From: Acidobacteriaceae bacterium
Lineage (GTDB): Bacteria > Acidobacteriota > Terriglobia > Terriglobales > Acidobacteriaceae
DNA length: 15,662 nucleotides
Assembly: GCA_030039895.1 (NCBI GenBank)
Contig: JASHUR010000023.1
Span: 1 to 15,662, forward strand
Direction: 5' to 3'
Both the position numbers and the translations under genes were made by a program. Within the stretch, counting starts at the first letter, position 1. Each line of letters opens with the position of its first letter. This document shows, piece after piece, positions 1-6,532 of the stretch. A model generated the notes under the pieces. The model made no database searches. It was not told the DNA's origin and saw only the letters and a program-made list of their open reading frames with translations.

Positions 1-402
1 GCCGTAGTAGAAGCGGTGCGGGCCGGGCATGGGTGCGATGCTGGAGAGTCGATCGGAGAGCGTGACGAGCGACTCGTAATAGAAATCGGTGCCGGACATG
101 TGGATGAGCTCGGCGGCCTGGTTCTGGATGGCCTTGACGACATCGGGATGGCAGTGGCCCGTGGAAGTGACGGCTATGCCGGCGGCGAAGTCGAGGAATT
201 CGTTGCCATCGACGTCTTCGACACGGAGGCCACGTCCGCGCTTCGCGACCATGGGATAGGAGCGCGTGTAGCTGGGAGAGATGACGCGGTGATCGGCTTC
301 GACGATGCGGCGTGCGTTGGGGCCGGGCAGAGCGGTGCGGAGCTTTGGGCCGTACTGGGCTAGGGTTTCAGCTGAGGTCGTCTGTTCAGTCGTAATGCTC
401 AT
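1..402 (-). CDS. Class III (PLP-dependent) aminotransferase, acetylornithine/4-aminobutyrate type, N-terminal 134 residues
   Basis: This is the start of a fold-type I, PLP-dependent class III aminotransferase (acetylornithine / 4-aminobutyrate / ornithine aminotransferase family). The frame is open from ATG at 402 to base 1, giving 134 codons, and the rest lies off the left edge. Family features are visible: the N-terminal GPNAR segment (residues 27-31), the VEDVDGNEFLDFAAGIAV strand (about 61-78) and the GHCHPDVVKAI motif (about 82-92). The PLP lysine lies beyond the window. The start is set by AGGAGAG a few bases upstream (about 407-414). The substrate cannot be decided from this part; GABA or acetylornithine are the likely choices. 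The gene is preceded by a 339-base gap, so it probably has its own promoter there. Confidence 0.9.
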   Translation of the reverse strand, partial: MSITTEQTTSAETLAQYGPKLRTALPGPNARRIVEADHRVISPSYTRSYPMVAKRGRGLRVEDVDGNEFLDFAAGIAVTSTGHCHPDVVKAIQNQAAELIHMSGTDFYYESLVTLSDRLSSIAPMPGPHRFYYG

Positions 403-741
403 GGTTCTCTCCTAAGGTTGGGGGCCTGGGTCGTCGTCCTGGTTGAGACAGATACGGGCGAGAGAGTCCTCTTCGGGCACCGGGCGCGACAGAATGCTGA
501 CGGTTGGGAGTCGCCAGCCGCGCGCGCGGCGGGCAGCGGTGACTAATCGCTGCCGAAGAGGCTAGGTCGCGTGCGGGTAGGAAGCACGCGGAGATGCCTG
601 CGGGGTGCAATGGCGCGCGCAAACGACCGGCTCCAGCAATTATGGCTGAAGTAGTGGTGCGAGTTTGCGGGCGAGGTACGCATGGCGAATCCTGCGAAGA
701 GGATAGCACGGGAGAGTCGAGCAAGTCAGCGGGGCAGCAGG
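403..741. other. 339-bp intergenic gap between gluQ and the aminotransferase
   Basis: No convincing gene lies here. A 112-codon minus-strand frame (386-724) overlaps the aminotransferase start, has no RBS or recognisable domain and is Arg/Pro/Ser-rich, as out-of-frame reading of GC-rich DNA gives. The gap holds one perfect 7-bp inverted repeat (532-554) and the RBS of the aminotransferase. On the minus strand CTGACT and TATCCT, 18 bp apart, lie near the gluQ end (about 709-738) and could be a weak promoter. No T-rich terminator was seen. Confidence 0.6.
532..554. repeat. Perfect 7-bp inverted repeat in aminotransferase upstream region
   Basis: GGCAGCG at 532-538 is followed after 9 bases by its exact reverse complement CGCTGCC at 548-554. 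It lies about 130-150 bases upstream of the aminotransferase start. With no T-run after it, it is not a canonical intrinsic terminator. It could be an operator or a leader-RNA hairpin; chance cannot be excluded in GC-rich DNA. Confidence 0.4.
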
Positions 742-1629
742 TCAGAAGGAAGCGGATTGGAGCAGTTCCTGTGGTGTGCGGCCCTGCCGGCGCAGAGTGC
801 GGATAGAGAGCGCGTCGTGGCGCTTGGCGAGGCGCTGTCCAGCGGAGTCGGTAACAAGCGGGCAGTGGTACCAGGCGGGCGGCAGGAGCTTAAGGGCGTG
901 GTAGAGCAAGAGTTGGCGGGCGGTGGATTTGAGCAGGTCGGCTCCGCGTACGACTTCCGTGATGCGCATGGCGTCGTCGTCCACGACGCAGGCGAGTTGG
1001 TAGGAGGGGACGGCGTCGCGCCGCCAGACGAGGAAGTCCCCGAAGTCGCGTCCGGCGATGAACTGCCGCGGGCCGAAGTGCTGATCGTGAAAGGAGATGG
1101 CTTCGCCGTCGGGAACGCGGAAGCGCCAGTTGACAGCGGAGTGCGATGAGGGAAGGTTTTTCAGAGAGCTCTCAGGTGAGCCGGGAACGGGGCGGCAGGT
1201 TCCGGGGTAGATGGGGTCGTCGTCTTCGGTGGGCGCGGCGGTGTCTTCATGCGGGGCGCTGGCGGCGAGAGCGAGATCTTTGCGAGTGCATGTGCAGGGG
1301 TAGAGGAATCCGGTGTTGCGGAGCTGGTTGAAGGCGACGAGGTAGGAGGCGAGGCGCTGGCTCTGTGAGTATGGCGCGAAGGGGCCGCCGATGTCCGGGC
1401 CTTCGTCCCAGTCGATGCCGAGCCAGTGAAGATCCTCGATCATGGCGTCGTAAAATTCGGGGCGCGAGCGCTGCTGGTCGAGGTCTTCGTTGCGCAGGAT
1501 GAGCGTGCCGTGTGCGTTGCGGGCGCGAGCGTGTGCGGCGAAGAAGGTTCGAGCGTGGCCCAGGTGCAGCAGTCCAGTGGGCGAGGGCGCGAGGCGTCCG
1601 CGATAGGTTGAGGCAGGCGGCGAGGGCAT
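742..1629 (-). CDS. gluQ: Glutamyl-Q tRNA(Asp) synthetase (GluQRS)
   Basis: The 295-residue protein has the length and motifs of GluQRS, the truncated GluRS paralogue. GluQRS activates glutamate and attaches it to the queuosine base at the wobble position of tRNA(Asp) in the cytoplasm. Visible are the N-terminal RLAPSPTG strand (12-19), the HIGH-type signature HLGH (22-25), the glutamate-binding RNEDLD segment (46-51), zinc ligands C112/C114 with Y141 and C145, and a KMSKS-type loop KRHD (269-272). It lacks the anticodon-binding domain of full GluRS, as expected for the family. There is no SD upstream of ATG 1629. Instead CATAAT lies 6 nt before the ATG, hinting at a leaderless transcript. 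The methyltransferase gene upstream ends 48 bases away. The symbol gluQ (E. coli yadB) rests on motifs and length. Confidence 0.94.
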   Translation of the reverse strand: MPSPPASTYRGRLAPSPTGLLHLGHARTFFAAHARARNAHGTLILRNEDLDQQRSRPEFYDAMIEDLHWLGIDWDEGPDIGGPFAPYSQSQRLASYLVAFNQLRNTGFLYPCTCTRKDLALAASAPHEDTAAPTEDDDPIYPGTCRPVPGSPESSLKNLPSSHSAVNWRFRVPDGEAISFHDQHFGPRQFIAGRDFGDFLVWRRDAVPSYQLACVVDDDAMRITEVVRGADLLKSTARQLLLYHALKLLPPAWYHCPLVTDSAGQRLAKRHDALSIRTLRRQGRTPQELLQSASF

Positions 1630-1635
1630 GCATTC

Positions 1636-1641
1636 ATTATG
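1636..1641 (-). promoter_or_regulatory. Possible -10 box of gluQ placed for leaderless transcription
   Basis: On the minus strand CATAAT (5 of 6 bases of TATAAT) is followed by GAATGC and then the gluQ ATG. A transcript from this -10 would begin at or next to the start codon. No SD is present to argue for a longer leader. No good -35 was found at 16-18 bp. Confidence 0.4.
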
Positions 1642-1677
1642 ACTGTGCAGCCGGAGTACGAGCCGAAGGCAAGCCTG

Positions 1678-2688
1678 CTACTTGATTCCGATGACCATGG
1701 AATCCGGGCCGCCGAGATGTTCGGCGCGTGTTTCGCGGAATCCGGCCTCCTTCATCCATCCCTCGCAGTCTGGAGCGGTGTAGTCGAAGCCTCCACCGGT
1801 TTCGATGAGCATATTCAAACTCGACAAAAGTCCGAGTGTATTTTGGGACCGGTCATTGTCAATCATGATCTCGTAGACGATGAAAGAACCGCCTCCCGGC
1901 AAGGCATCCCATGCTTTGCGGATGAGCATGCGCTTGGTGCTGAGATCCCAATCGTGCAGGATATGGCCCATCATGACCACGTCGGCTTTGGGAAGTGGGT
2001 CATCGAAGAAGCTGCCCGGTGAGAATTTAACGCGCTGCGATAGTCCTTGCGAATTTACATAGTCCTCGAATACGGGGCCAACTTCGGGCAGATCGAAACC
2101 AGTGCCAGCGATGTGCGGGTTGGCAAGGGCGACCTGGGTAATCAAATCTCCCTGGGCAGTGCCAACGTCGACGGCGGTGCGGTAGTTGCTCCAGGGAAAT
2201 TTGCGCGCGATGGTAATGTTCGCAGTGTGGCTGATGCCGGTCATGGCCTGAAGGAATTCCTTCAAACGAGCGGGGTCGGCATAAAGGGCGGTGAATGGAT
2301 TGGGATTTCCATCCCGCGTTTCGTTCTGGGGAAGGCCGGTGCGGAGTGCGGTGGTGAGATGTCCCCAGAACGGATAGAGCCGATTGTTGGCCATCGCGAG
2401 AATGCCGCCGATGTACGAGTTCTTCCGCTTGTCGAGGAATAAGTCCGTCGAGGGCGTGTTGTAGTACTTGCCGTCGCGGCGTTCGAGGAGTTTGAGTGCG
2501 ACGAGCGCGTCGAGAAAGTCGCGCGCTGAGCGTGGATGGAGGCCGAGGCGTCCTCTGAGGGATTCGAGGTCCTGGGGCTGGCGCGCGAGTTCGGTGAACA
2601 GTTCCATTTCGACTGCGCTGAGGAGGGTTTTGGACGACATGAAACCGAGGCCTACCTGCAGGATTTGATCCGGTTGCGGTTCGCTCAT
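1678..2688 (-). CDS. SAM-dependent O-methyltransferase, winged-helix (acetylserotonin/hydroxyneurosporene OMT-like) family
   Basis: This 336-residue protein has the architecture of the plant-type small-molecule O-methyltransferases. An N-terminal winged-helix dimerisation domain (about 8-85, including LLSAVEMELFTEL and LGLHPRSARDFLDALVALKLL) precedes a Rossmann SAM-binding domain. SAM motif I is at 173-181 (VDVGTAQGD), acidic motif II at 199-202 (DLPE), and the HILHDWD motif at 242-248 contains the family's catalytic histidine (H245). Such enzymes methylate hydroxyl groups of phenolic, carotenoid or polyketide substrates; nothing nearby names the substrate. It has its own good promoter (CTGACA-18-TATAAC) and a GGAG 13 nt before ATG 2688. 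By eye it is less GC-rich than its neighbours, so acquisition by transfer is possible but unproven. Confidence 0.88.
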   Translation of the reverse strand: MSEPQPDQILQVGLGFMSSKTLLSAVEMELFTELARQPQDLESLRGRLGLHPRSARDFLDALVALKLLERRDGKYYNTPSTDLFLDKRKNSYIGGILAMANNRLYPFWGHLTTALRTGLPQNETRDGNPNPFTALYADPARLKEFLQAMTGISHTANITIARKFPWSNYRTAVDVGTAQGDLITQVALANPHIAGTGFDLPEVGPVFEDYVNSQGLSQRVKFSPGSFFDDPLPKADVVMMGHILHDWDLSTKRMLIRKAWDALPGGGSFIVYEIMIDNDRSQNTLGLLSSLNMLIETGGGFDYTAPDCEGWMKEAGFRETRAEHLGGPDSMVIGIK

Positions 2689-2724
2689 TGTTGTTCTTGA
2701 TCTCCAGACTGGGGAGGCGTCACC

Positions 2725-2754
2725 GTTATAGCAGCCAGTACAGAGGGATGTCAG
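2725..2754 (-). promoter_or_regulatory. Sigma70-type promoter of the O-methyltransferase gene
   Basis: On the minus strand CTGACA (2754-2749, 5 of 6 consensus) and TATAAC (2730-2725, 5 of 6) are separated by 18 bp. The start site would fall near 2718-2720, giving a leader of about 30 nt that contains CTGGAG as SD. The -35 overlaps the stop codon of the polymerase gene, so the methyltransferase can be transcribed independently of it. Confidence 0.65.
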
Positions 2755-4193
2755 CAGGCTTCGTCAAGCGGAGGTGATGAGCAGGCAAATTCGCTTTCCC
2801 CTGAGAGTGCGAATTCTTCCCCATCAGAGCAGCCGTCCTCATCTAGCGGTTCGTATCTGGATTGGCTGGATGGGTCGTCGAAGTCTCGATCGTTCATTCC
2901 GGTCATTTCATGCTCGAAGAGATCAGGGATAGCGGTGAAGGCGATGCGCGTGGGCGCGGCGGCCTTGGCGAGGAGCATCCCGCCGGGCATGACGGCTGCA
3001 AGGCCGTATTTGTGATTGAGCGTGTCCATGGTGGCGGAGAGACGGGTACGGCGGGATTCGGCTTCGAGGCTGGAGAAAAGGCCGAGCGTGTGCAACTGGT
3101 CGGGCACGAGATTGCCGAGCCAGACGCCGACGTGGAAGGGCTTTTGATACATGGGGCCCTGCGGGCGGAGCGCCCAGAGCTTTGTGAGGGACTCGATGAG
3201 TGTCTGACTGTCCTGACATTCGATGATGGAGATGCTTTGGGACCATGCGGACTGCCTGGATGCGCCGTACTGTGTGGTTTTGGGAGTGAGGAATTTGAGA
3301 AAGAGAGACACGTTGGTGGTCCAGAGCCCAGCAGTGCGGAGGCGGAGAGCGGCCTTGTGCAGAAGCTTATGGGCGACGGCGCGGGCGCCTTCGACAGTGC
3401 GGAGGCCGGGCGGGAGAACGTGGCTGTGGCTGACAGATTTGGGGTGTTCAAGGACGGCGTTGTTGAAGTCTTCGCCACGGAGCCAGTGCCAGAGCCGTTC
3501 GCCGTTGACGCCGCCCCAGACGCGGTTCATCTGTTCGCGATCGAGGGCAAGCAACTGCGGCATGGTGCGGATGTGGTGCTGATGGAGGCGGCGCTCCATG
3601 CGCGCGCCGACTCCGGGGAGGTCGCGGAGTTGAAGCTGGCTGAGCGCAGAGGCGAGGATGTCTGGTGTGAGAGCAACGAGGCCGTCGGGTTTGTCCATGT
3701 CGGAGGCGATTTTGGCGAGGTAGCGGTTGGGCGCGAGGCCGATGGAGCAGCGAAGAGTATTGCCGGCGTGGTCCCGGATGGATTGCTTGATGCTGCGGGC
3801 AAGGTTGAGGGCGTTCAGCAGGGATTGTTCGCGGCCCATCAGGGTGATGGCCATTTCATCAATAGACATCACGGATGACACCGGGGCGCAGCGCTCGACG
3901 GCGCGAATGATCTTGTGGTGGTACTCGACGTAAAGCTCGTGGCGAGCCTCGATGAGGACGATTCCGGGGCAGAGGCGTTTGGCCTCGCTGACGATGGTTC
4001 CGGTTTTCACGCCGAAGGCTTTGGCCTCATAGCTGGCGGCGATGGCGCAGGTGGTATCGGCCATGACGGGGACGACGGCGACGGGGCGATTGCGGAGCTC
4101 AGGGCGGAGCTGCTGCTCGATGGAGGCAAAGTAGGAGTTGAGGTCGAGGAAGAGCCATTGAACGGAGGACGGGCTGGAGACGCACAGCGGCAC
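2751..4193 (-). CDS. Y-family translesion DNA polymerase (UmuC/DinB-like) with acidic C-terminal tail
   Basis: This 480-residue protein is a Y-family polymerase that copies past damaged template bases. Catalytic carboxylates are intact: D17 in the palm motif FLDLNSYFAS and D112/E113 in the SIDE motif. F22 sits at the steric-gate position that excludes ribonucleotides. The DLN (not DMD) order and the late RIAFTAIPDLF segment (416-426) resemble UmuC/ImuB-type relatives. Unlike ImuB, which lacks the catalytic acids, this one should be active. A helix-hairpin-helix (LPGVGARMERRL, 192-203) precedes the little finger (about 245-400). The tail after about 430 is acidic, with many D, E and S. A QLHTLGLF segment (366-373) could bind the beta clamp. 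The start is GTG; an in-frame stop 9 codons upstream leaves no earlier ATG, and no SD is visible. No umuD, imuA or dnaE2 lies alongside. Confidence 0.92.
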   Translation of the reverse strand: MPLCVSSPSSVQWLFLDLNSYFASIEQQLRPELRNRPVAVVPVMADTTCAIAASYEAKAFGVKTGTIVSEAKRLCPGIVLIEARHELYVEYHHKIIRAVERCAPVSSVMSIDEMAITLMGREQSLLNALNLARSIKQSIRDHAGNTLRCSIGLAPNRYLAKIASDMDKPDGLVALTPDILASALSQLQLRDLPGVGARMERRLHQHHIRTMPQLLALDREQMNRVWGGVNGERLWHWLRGEDFNNAVLEHPKSVSHSHVLPPGLRTVEGARAVAHKLLHKAALRLRTAGLWTTNVSLFLKFLTPKTTQYGASRQSAWSQSISIIECQDSQTLIESLTKLWALRPQGPMYQKPFHVGVWLGNLVPDQLHTLGLFSSLEAESRRTRLSATMDTLNHKYGLAAVMPGGMLLAKAAAPTRIAFTAIPDLFEHEMTGMNDRDFDDPSSQSRYEPLDEDGCSDGEEFALSGESEFACSSPPLDEAC

Positions 4194-4236
4194 CCGTCTA
4201 TTTTCGCTTTTTCTTTGCTACCCCGGCAAGGCAATT

Positions 4237-4261
4237 CTCACAGCCGCTAAATGATTGTGAG
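4237..4261. repeat. CTCACA-N13-TGTGAG inverted repeat upstream of the Y-family polymerase
   Basis: Perfect 6-bp arms (4237-4242 and 4256-4261) lie 44-68 bases upstream of the polymerase GTG start, in the 163-bp divergent gap before the small membrane protein gene. The position suits an operator, perhaps a damage-response regulator site, but the acidobacterial LexA box cannot be recognised from this sequence alone. Confidence 0.35.
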
Positions 4262-4352
4262 TGCATGTGTTGGAGAGGAGGATGCAGGGGTTTTACACAC
4301 AACACGTGAAGTTTGGATGAAGAAAACCCTAGGTCGGGTTCATATTTCTAAG

Positions 4353-4370
4353 TAAAATGGAGTCAGGCGG
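4353..4370 (+). promoter_or_regulatory. Possible -10 (TAAAAT) and SD (AGGCGG) of the small membrane protein gene
   Basis: TAAAAT at 4353-4358 matches TATAAT at 5 of 6 positions. AGGCGG at 4365-4370 lies 7 nt before ATG 4378. Together they favour ATG 4378 over the earlier in-frame ATG 4357, which would overlap the -10 and has no SD. No clear -35 was found. Confidence 0.35.
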
Positions 4371-4377
4371 TGTATCC

Positions 4378-4548
4378 ATGGGTATTGCGAAAGCACACGA
4401 AATCCTGGTTTACCTGTCGGGTCTGAGCGGTTACCTGCCGGCCATTTTAATTACGCTTGGTGTGGCAGTGCTGATCGGCTGTGCGGTGGGTTGCATGTGC
4501 GAGCCGTGCGAAGAGAAAGACGATATCTTTCACCACGAAGTGATATAG
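4378..4548 (+). CDS. Small single-pass membrane protein with Cys-rich acidic tail, function unknown
   Basis: I do not recognise a family. The 56-residue product (63 if ATG 4357 is used) has a short N-terminal segment, then one hydrophobic helix at about 20-39 rich in Gly, Ala, Val, Leu and Ile. The tail carries C39, C41 and C44 in a CxCxxC arrangement, followed by acidic residues and a His-His pair (CEEKDD...FHHEV). This tail could bind a metal or be oxidised. A membrane helix inside such a short frame, a reasonable SD for ATG 4378 and the absence of a competing gene support coding. The gene stands alone between the divergent polymerase and the downstream carboxyltransferase, which has its own promoter. 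A chance ORF remains possible. Confidence 0.6.
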   Translation: MGIAKAHEILVYLSGLSGYLPAILITLGVAVLIGCAVGCMCEPCEEKDDIFHHEVI

Positions 4549-4726
4549 TCTTTCCGCATTTGATCACGCGAAAACATTGAAGTAAGCGTGCTCTTCGCGC
4601 TGACGCGTCCGGGGGATGTCTGCGTCCCATTCCAAGTTAAAAACCAGCTTTGCTTTCTTATCCTTAGGATGGATGGATTGTGATTTCCTGCAGGACTGTG
4701 CGGTGCGGGGCCAGTCGTGTTCCATC

Positions 4727-4732
4727 TATAAT
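4727..4732 (+). promoter_or_regulatory. Consensus -10 box placed for leaderless transcription of the carboxyltransferase gene
   Basis: TATAAT, a perfect consensus -10, ends 8 nt before ATG 4741 (spacer CCGACACG). The expected start site is 4739-4741, at the start codon itself, and no SD is present. The -35 region (about 4704-4709) is not consensus-like. Confidence 0.65.
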
Positions 4733-4740
4733 CCGACACG

Positions 4741-6345
4741 ATGGAAAACAGAGAGCATGCAATTGAGGAACTTGCGCGGCGGAATCGTCTGGCGGAGGAA
4801 GGTGGAGGCCAGGAGCGGCGCGAACGACAGGCCTCGCAGGGGAAGTTGTCCGCGCGCGAGCGGATTGCCCTGCTGCTGGATGAGGGCACCTTTGAGGAAA
4901 CTGACAAGTTTGTGACGCACCGATGCACCGACTTCGGGATGGCGGAGAAGCGTGTGCCGGGCGACGGGTTTGTGACGGGATACGGCCGTGTGGACGGGCG
5001 GACGGTGTTTGTGTTCGCGCAGGACTTTACGGTGTTTGGCGGGTCGCTGTCGGAGTCGAATGCGGCGAAGATCGTGAAGCTGATGGACATGGCGATGCGT
5101 GTGGGCGCACCGATGGTGGGGCTGAATGATTCCGGCGGGGCGCGGATTCAAGAGGGAGTGGTATCGCTGGCAGGGTATGCGGACATTTTTCTGCGGAACA
5201 CGCTGGCGAGCGGAGTGATTCCGCAGATCTCGGCGATTCTGGGGCCGTGCGCGGGCGGAGCGGTGTATTCGCCGGCGATCACGGACTTTACGCTGATGGT
5301 AGACAAGACCTCGTACATGTTTGTGACCGGGCCGGACGTGATCAAGACGGTGACGCATGAAGAGGTAACGAAGGAACAACTGGGCGGAGCGACGACGCAC
5401 AATGAGATCTCCGGCGTGGCGCACTTTATGGCGCATGACGACCAGGAGTGCATTGCGATGGTGCGCGAGCTGCTGAGTTTTCTGCCGTCGAACAATCTTG
5501 AAGACCCGCCGCGAAAGACATGCACGGACCCGGCGGACCGCGCGGACAGCGAACTGGATACGATTGTGCCGTTCGAGGCGAACCAGCCGTATGACATAAA
5601 ACTGGTGATTGAGCGGCTGGTGGACGATGGGTATTTCTTTGAGGTGCATGAGCACTTTGCGCGAAACCTGGTGATTGGATTTGCGCGGATGAATGGGCGT
5701 CCGGTGGGAGTTGTTGCGAACCAGCCGGCGTTTTTGGCAGGGGTGCTGGACATTGACGCGAGCGTAAAGGGGGCGCGGTTTGTGCGCTTCTGCGATGCGT
5801 TCAATATTCCGCTGATTACGCTGGAGGACGTGCCGGGATTTCTGCCGGGGACGCAGCAGGAGTACGGAGGGATTATTCGCCACGGCGCGAAGCTGCTGTA
5901 TGCGTTTGCGGAGGCGACAGTGCCGAAGCTGACGGTGATTACGCGCAAGGCATACGGCGGAGCGTACTGCGTGATGAGCTCGAAGCATATCCGGACTGAC
6001 CTGAACCTGGCGTGGCCGACGGCGGAGATTGCAGTGATGGGGCCGGAGGGCGCGGTGAATATTGTTTACGGGCGCGAGCTGGAAGAAATGGTGAAGCAGG
6101 CTGAGGCTTACGAAGGCCCGTTGAGCGAAGAGCGAAAGAATGAAGTGCTGGCAACAGCGCGGGCCGAGAAGGTACATGAATTCCGCGAGCAGTTTGCGAA
6201 CCCATACATCGCGGCAGAGCGGGGGTATCTGGATGGGGTGATTCTGCCGCATGAGACGCGGCGCAGGTTGATTGACGCGCTGGAGATGCTGGATGGCAAG
6301 CGAGACAAGAATCCGCCGAAAAAGCACGGGAATATTCCGCTATGA
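4741..6345 (+). CDS. Acyl-CoA carboxylase carboxyltransferase (beta) subunit, propionyl-CoA carboxylase type
   Basis: This 534-residue protein has the full length and double crotonase fold of PccB/MmdA-type carboxyltransferases, which move the carboxyl group from carboxybiotin to an acyl-CoA such as propionyl-CoA, giving methylmalonyl-CoA. The N half contains GKLSARERI (34-42), NDSGGARIQEG (129-139) and the biotin-site loop GPCAGGAVYSP (168-178). The C half contains DVPGFLPGTQQE (363-374), the KAYGGAY loop (403-409) and AWPTAEIAVMGPEGAVNI (424-441). Position 410 is Cys where PccB enzymes usually have Asp, so the substrate may be unusual. No biotin carboxylase or biotin carrier gene is nearby, so the partners are encoded elsewhere. 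The start ATG is fixed by the N-terminal family match and by TATAAT just upstream; there is no SD. Specificity (propionyl, methylmalonyl decarboxylase or other) is not settled. Confidence 0.93.
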   Translation: MENREHAIEELARRNRLAEEGGGQERRERQASQGKLSARERIALLLDEGTFEETDKFVTHRCTDFGMAEKRVPGDGFVTGYGRVDGRTVFVFAQDFTVFGGSLSESNAAKIVKLMDMAMRVGAPMVGLNDSGGARIQEGVVSLAGYADIFLRNTLASGVIPQISAILGPCAGGAVYSPAITDFTLMVDKTSYMFVTGPDVIKTVTHEEVTKEQLGGATTHNEISGVAHFMAHDDQECIAMVRELLSFLPSNNLEDPPRKTCTDPADRADSELDTIVPFEANQPYDIKLVIERLVDDGYFFEVHEHFARNLVIGFARMNGRPVGVVANQPAFLAGVLDIDASVKGARFVRFCDAFNIPLITLEDVPGFLPGTQQEYGGIIRHGAKLLYAFAEATVPKLTVITRKAYGGAYCVMSSKHIRTDLNLAWPTAEIAVMGPEGAVNIVYGRELEEMVKQAEAYEGPLSEERKNEVLATARAEKVHEFREQFANPYIAAERGYLDGVILPHETRRRLIDALEMLDGKRDKNPPKKHGNIPL

Positions 6346-6434
6346 GGACTTGCCGTCCAGGCACACGCGCCTTCGGCACCCCTTCTGACGGCTGACCCCA
6401 GTGGCCGCTTCCTTTGGTCGCGGACCCGGGAATG

Positions 6435-6467
6435 TGAAATTTCATGCGGCTCGTTTTTAACGACGAG
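6435..6467. repeat. 10-bp palindrome and small hairpin upstream of the S53 peptidase gene
   Basis: TGAAATTTCA (6435-6444) is a perfect palindrome. Just after it TCGTT-TTT-AACGA (6451-6463) can form a 5-bp hairpin, and CTCGT/ACGAG (6450-6454, 6463-6467) is an alternative pairing. They lie in the 187-bp gap after the carboxyltransferase gene. Either could be an operator for the peptidase gene. No strong terminator follows the carboxyltransferase gene. Confidence 0.3.
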
Positions 6468-6532
6468 AGCATCCGGCAACCTCAGCGCCCGGCTTCGATT
6501 CTCAATACTGACAACTTGATTGAGGTAAAACC

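Noticed and set aside
386..724. 112-codon minus-strand frame in the gap before the aminotransferase
   Set aside because: It overlaps the aminotransferase start in another frame, lacks an SD and has a low-complexity Arg/Pro/Ser composition.
1678..2688. Methyltransferase as part of a secondary-metabolite cluster
   Set aside because: No biosynthetic core enzyme (PKS, NRPS, terpene or carotenoid enzyme) is in the window; the neighbours are housekeeping or repair genes.
2862..3878. 338-codon plus-strand frame opposite the Y-family polymerase
   Set aside because: The polymerase motifs are intact on the other strand; this Gly/Glu/Val-rich frame has no recognisable domain.
4726..6327. 533-codon minus-strand frame opposite nearly the whole carboxyltransferase gene
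   Set aside because: It mirrors a well-supported gene, is rich in Arg, His, Pro and Leu without domain motifs, and has no RBS. GC-rich codon bias opens such antisense frames.
6346..6358. GGAC-TTGCC-GTCC hairpin right after the carboxyltransferase stop as a terminator
   Set aside because: The stem is only 4 bp and no T-run follows.
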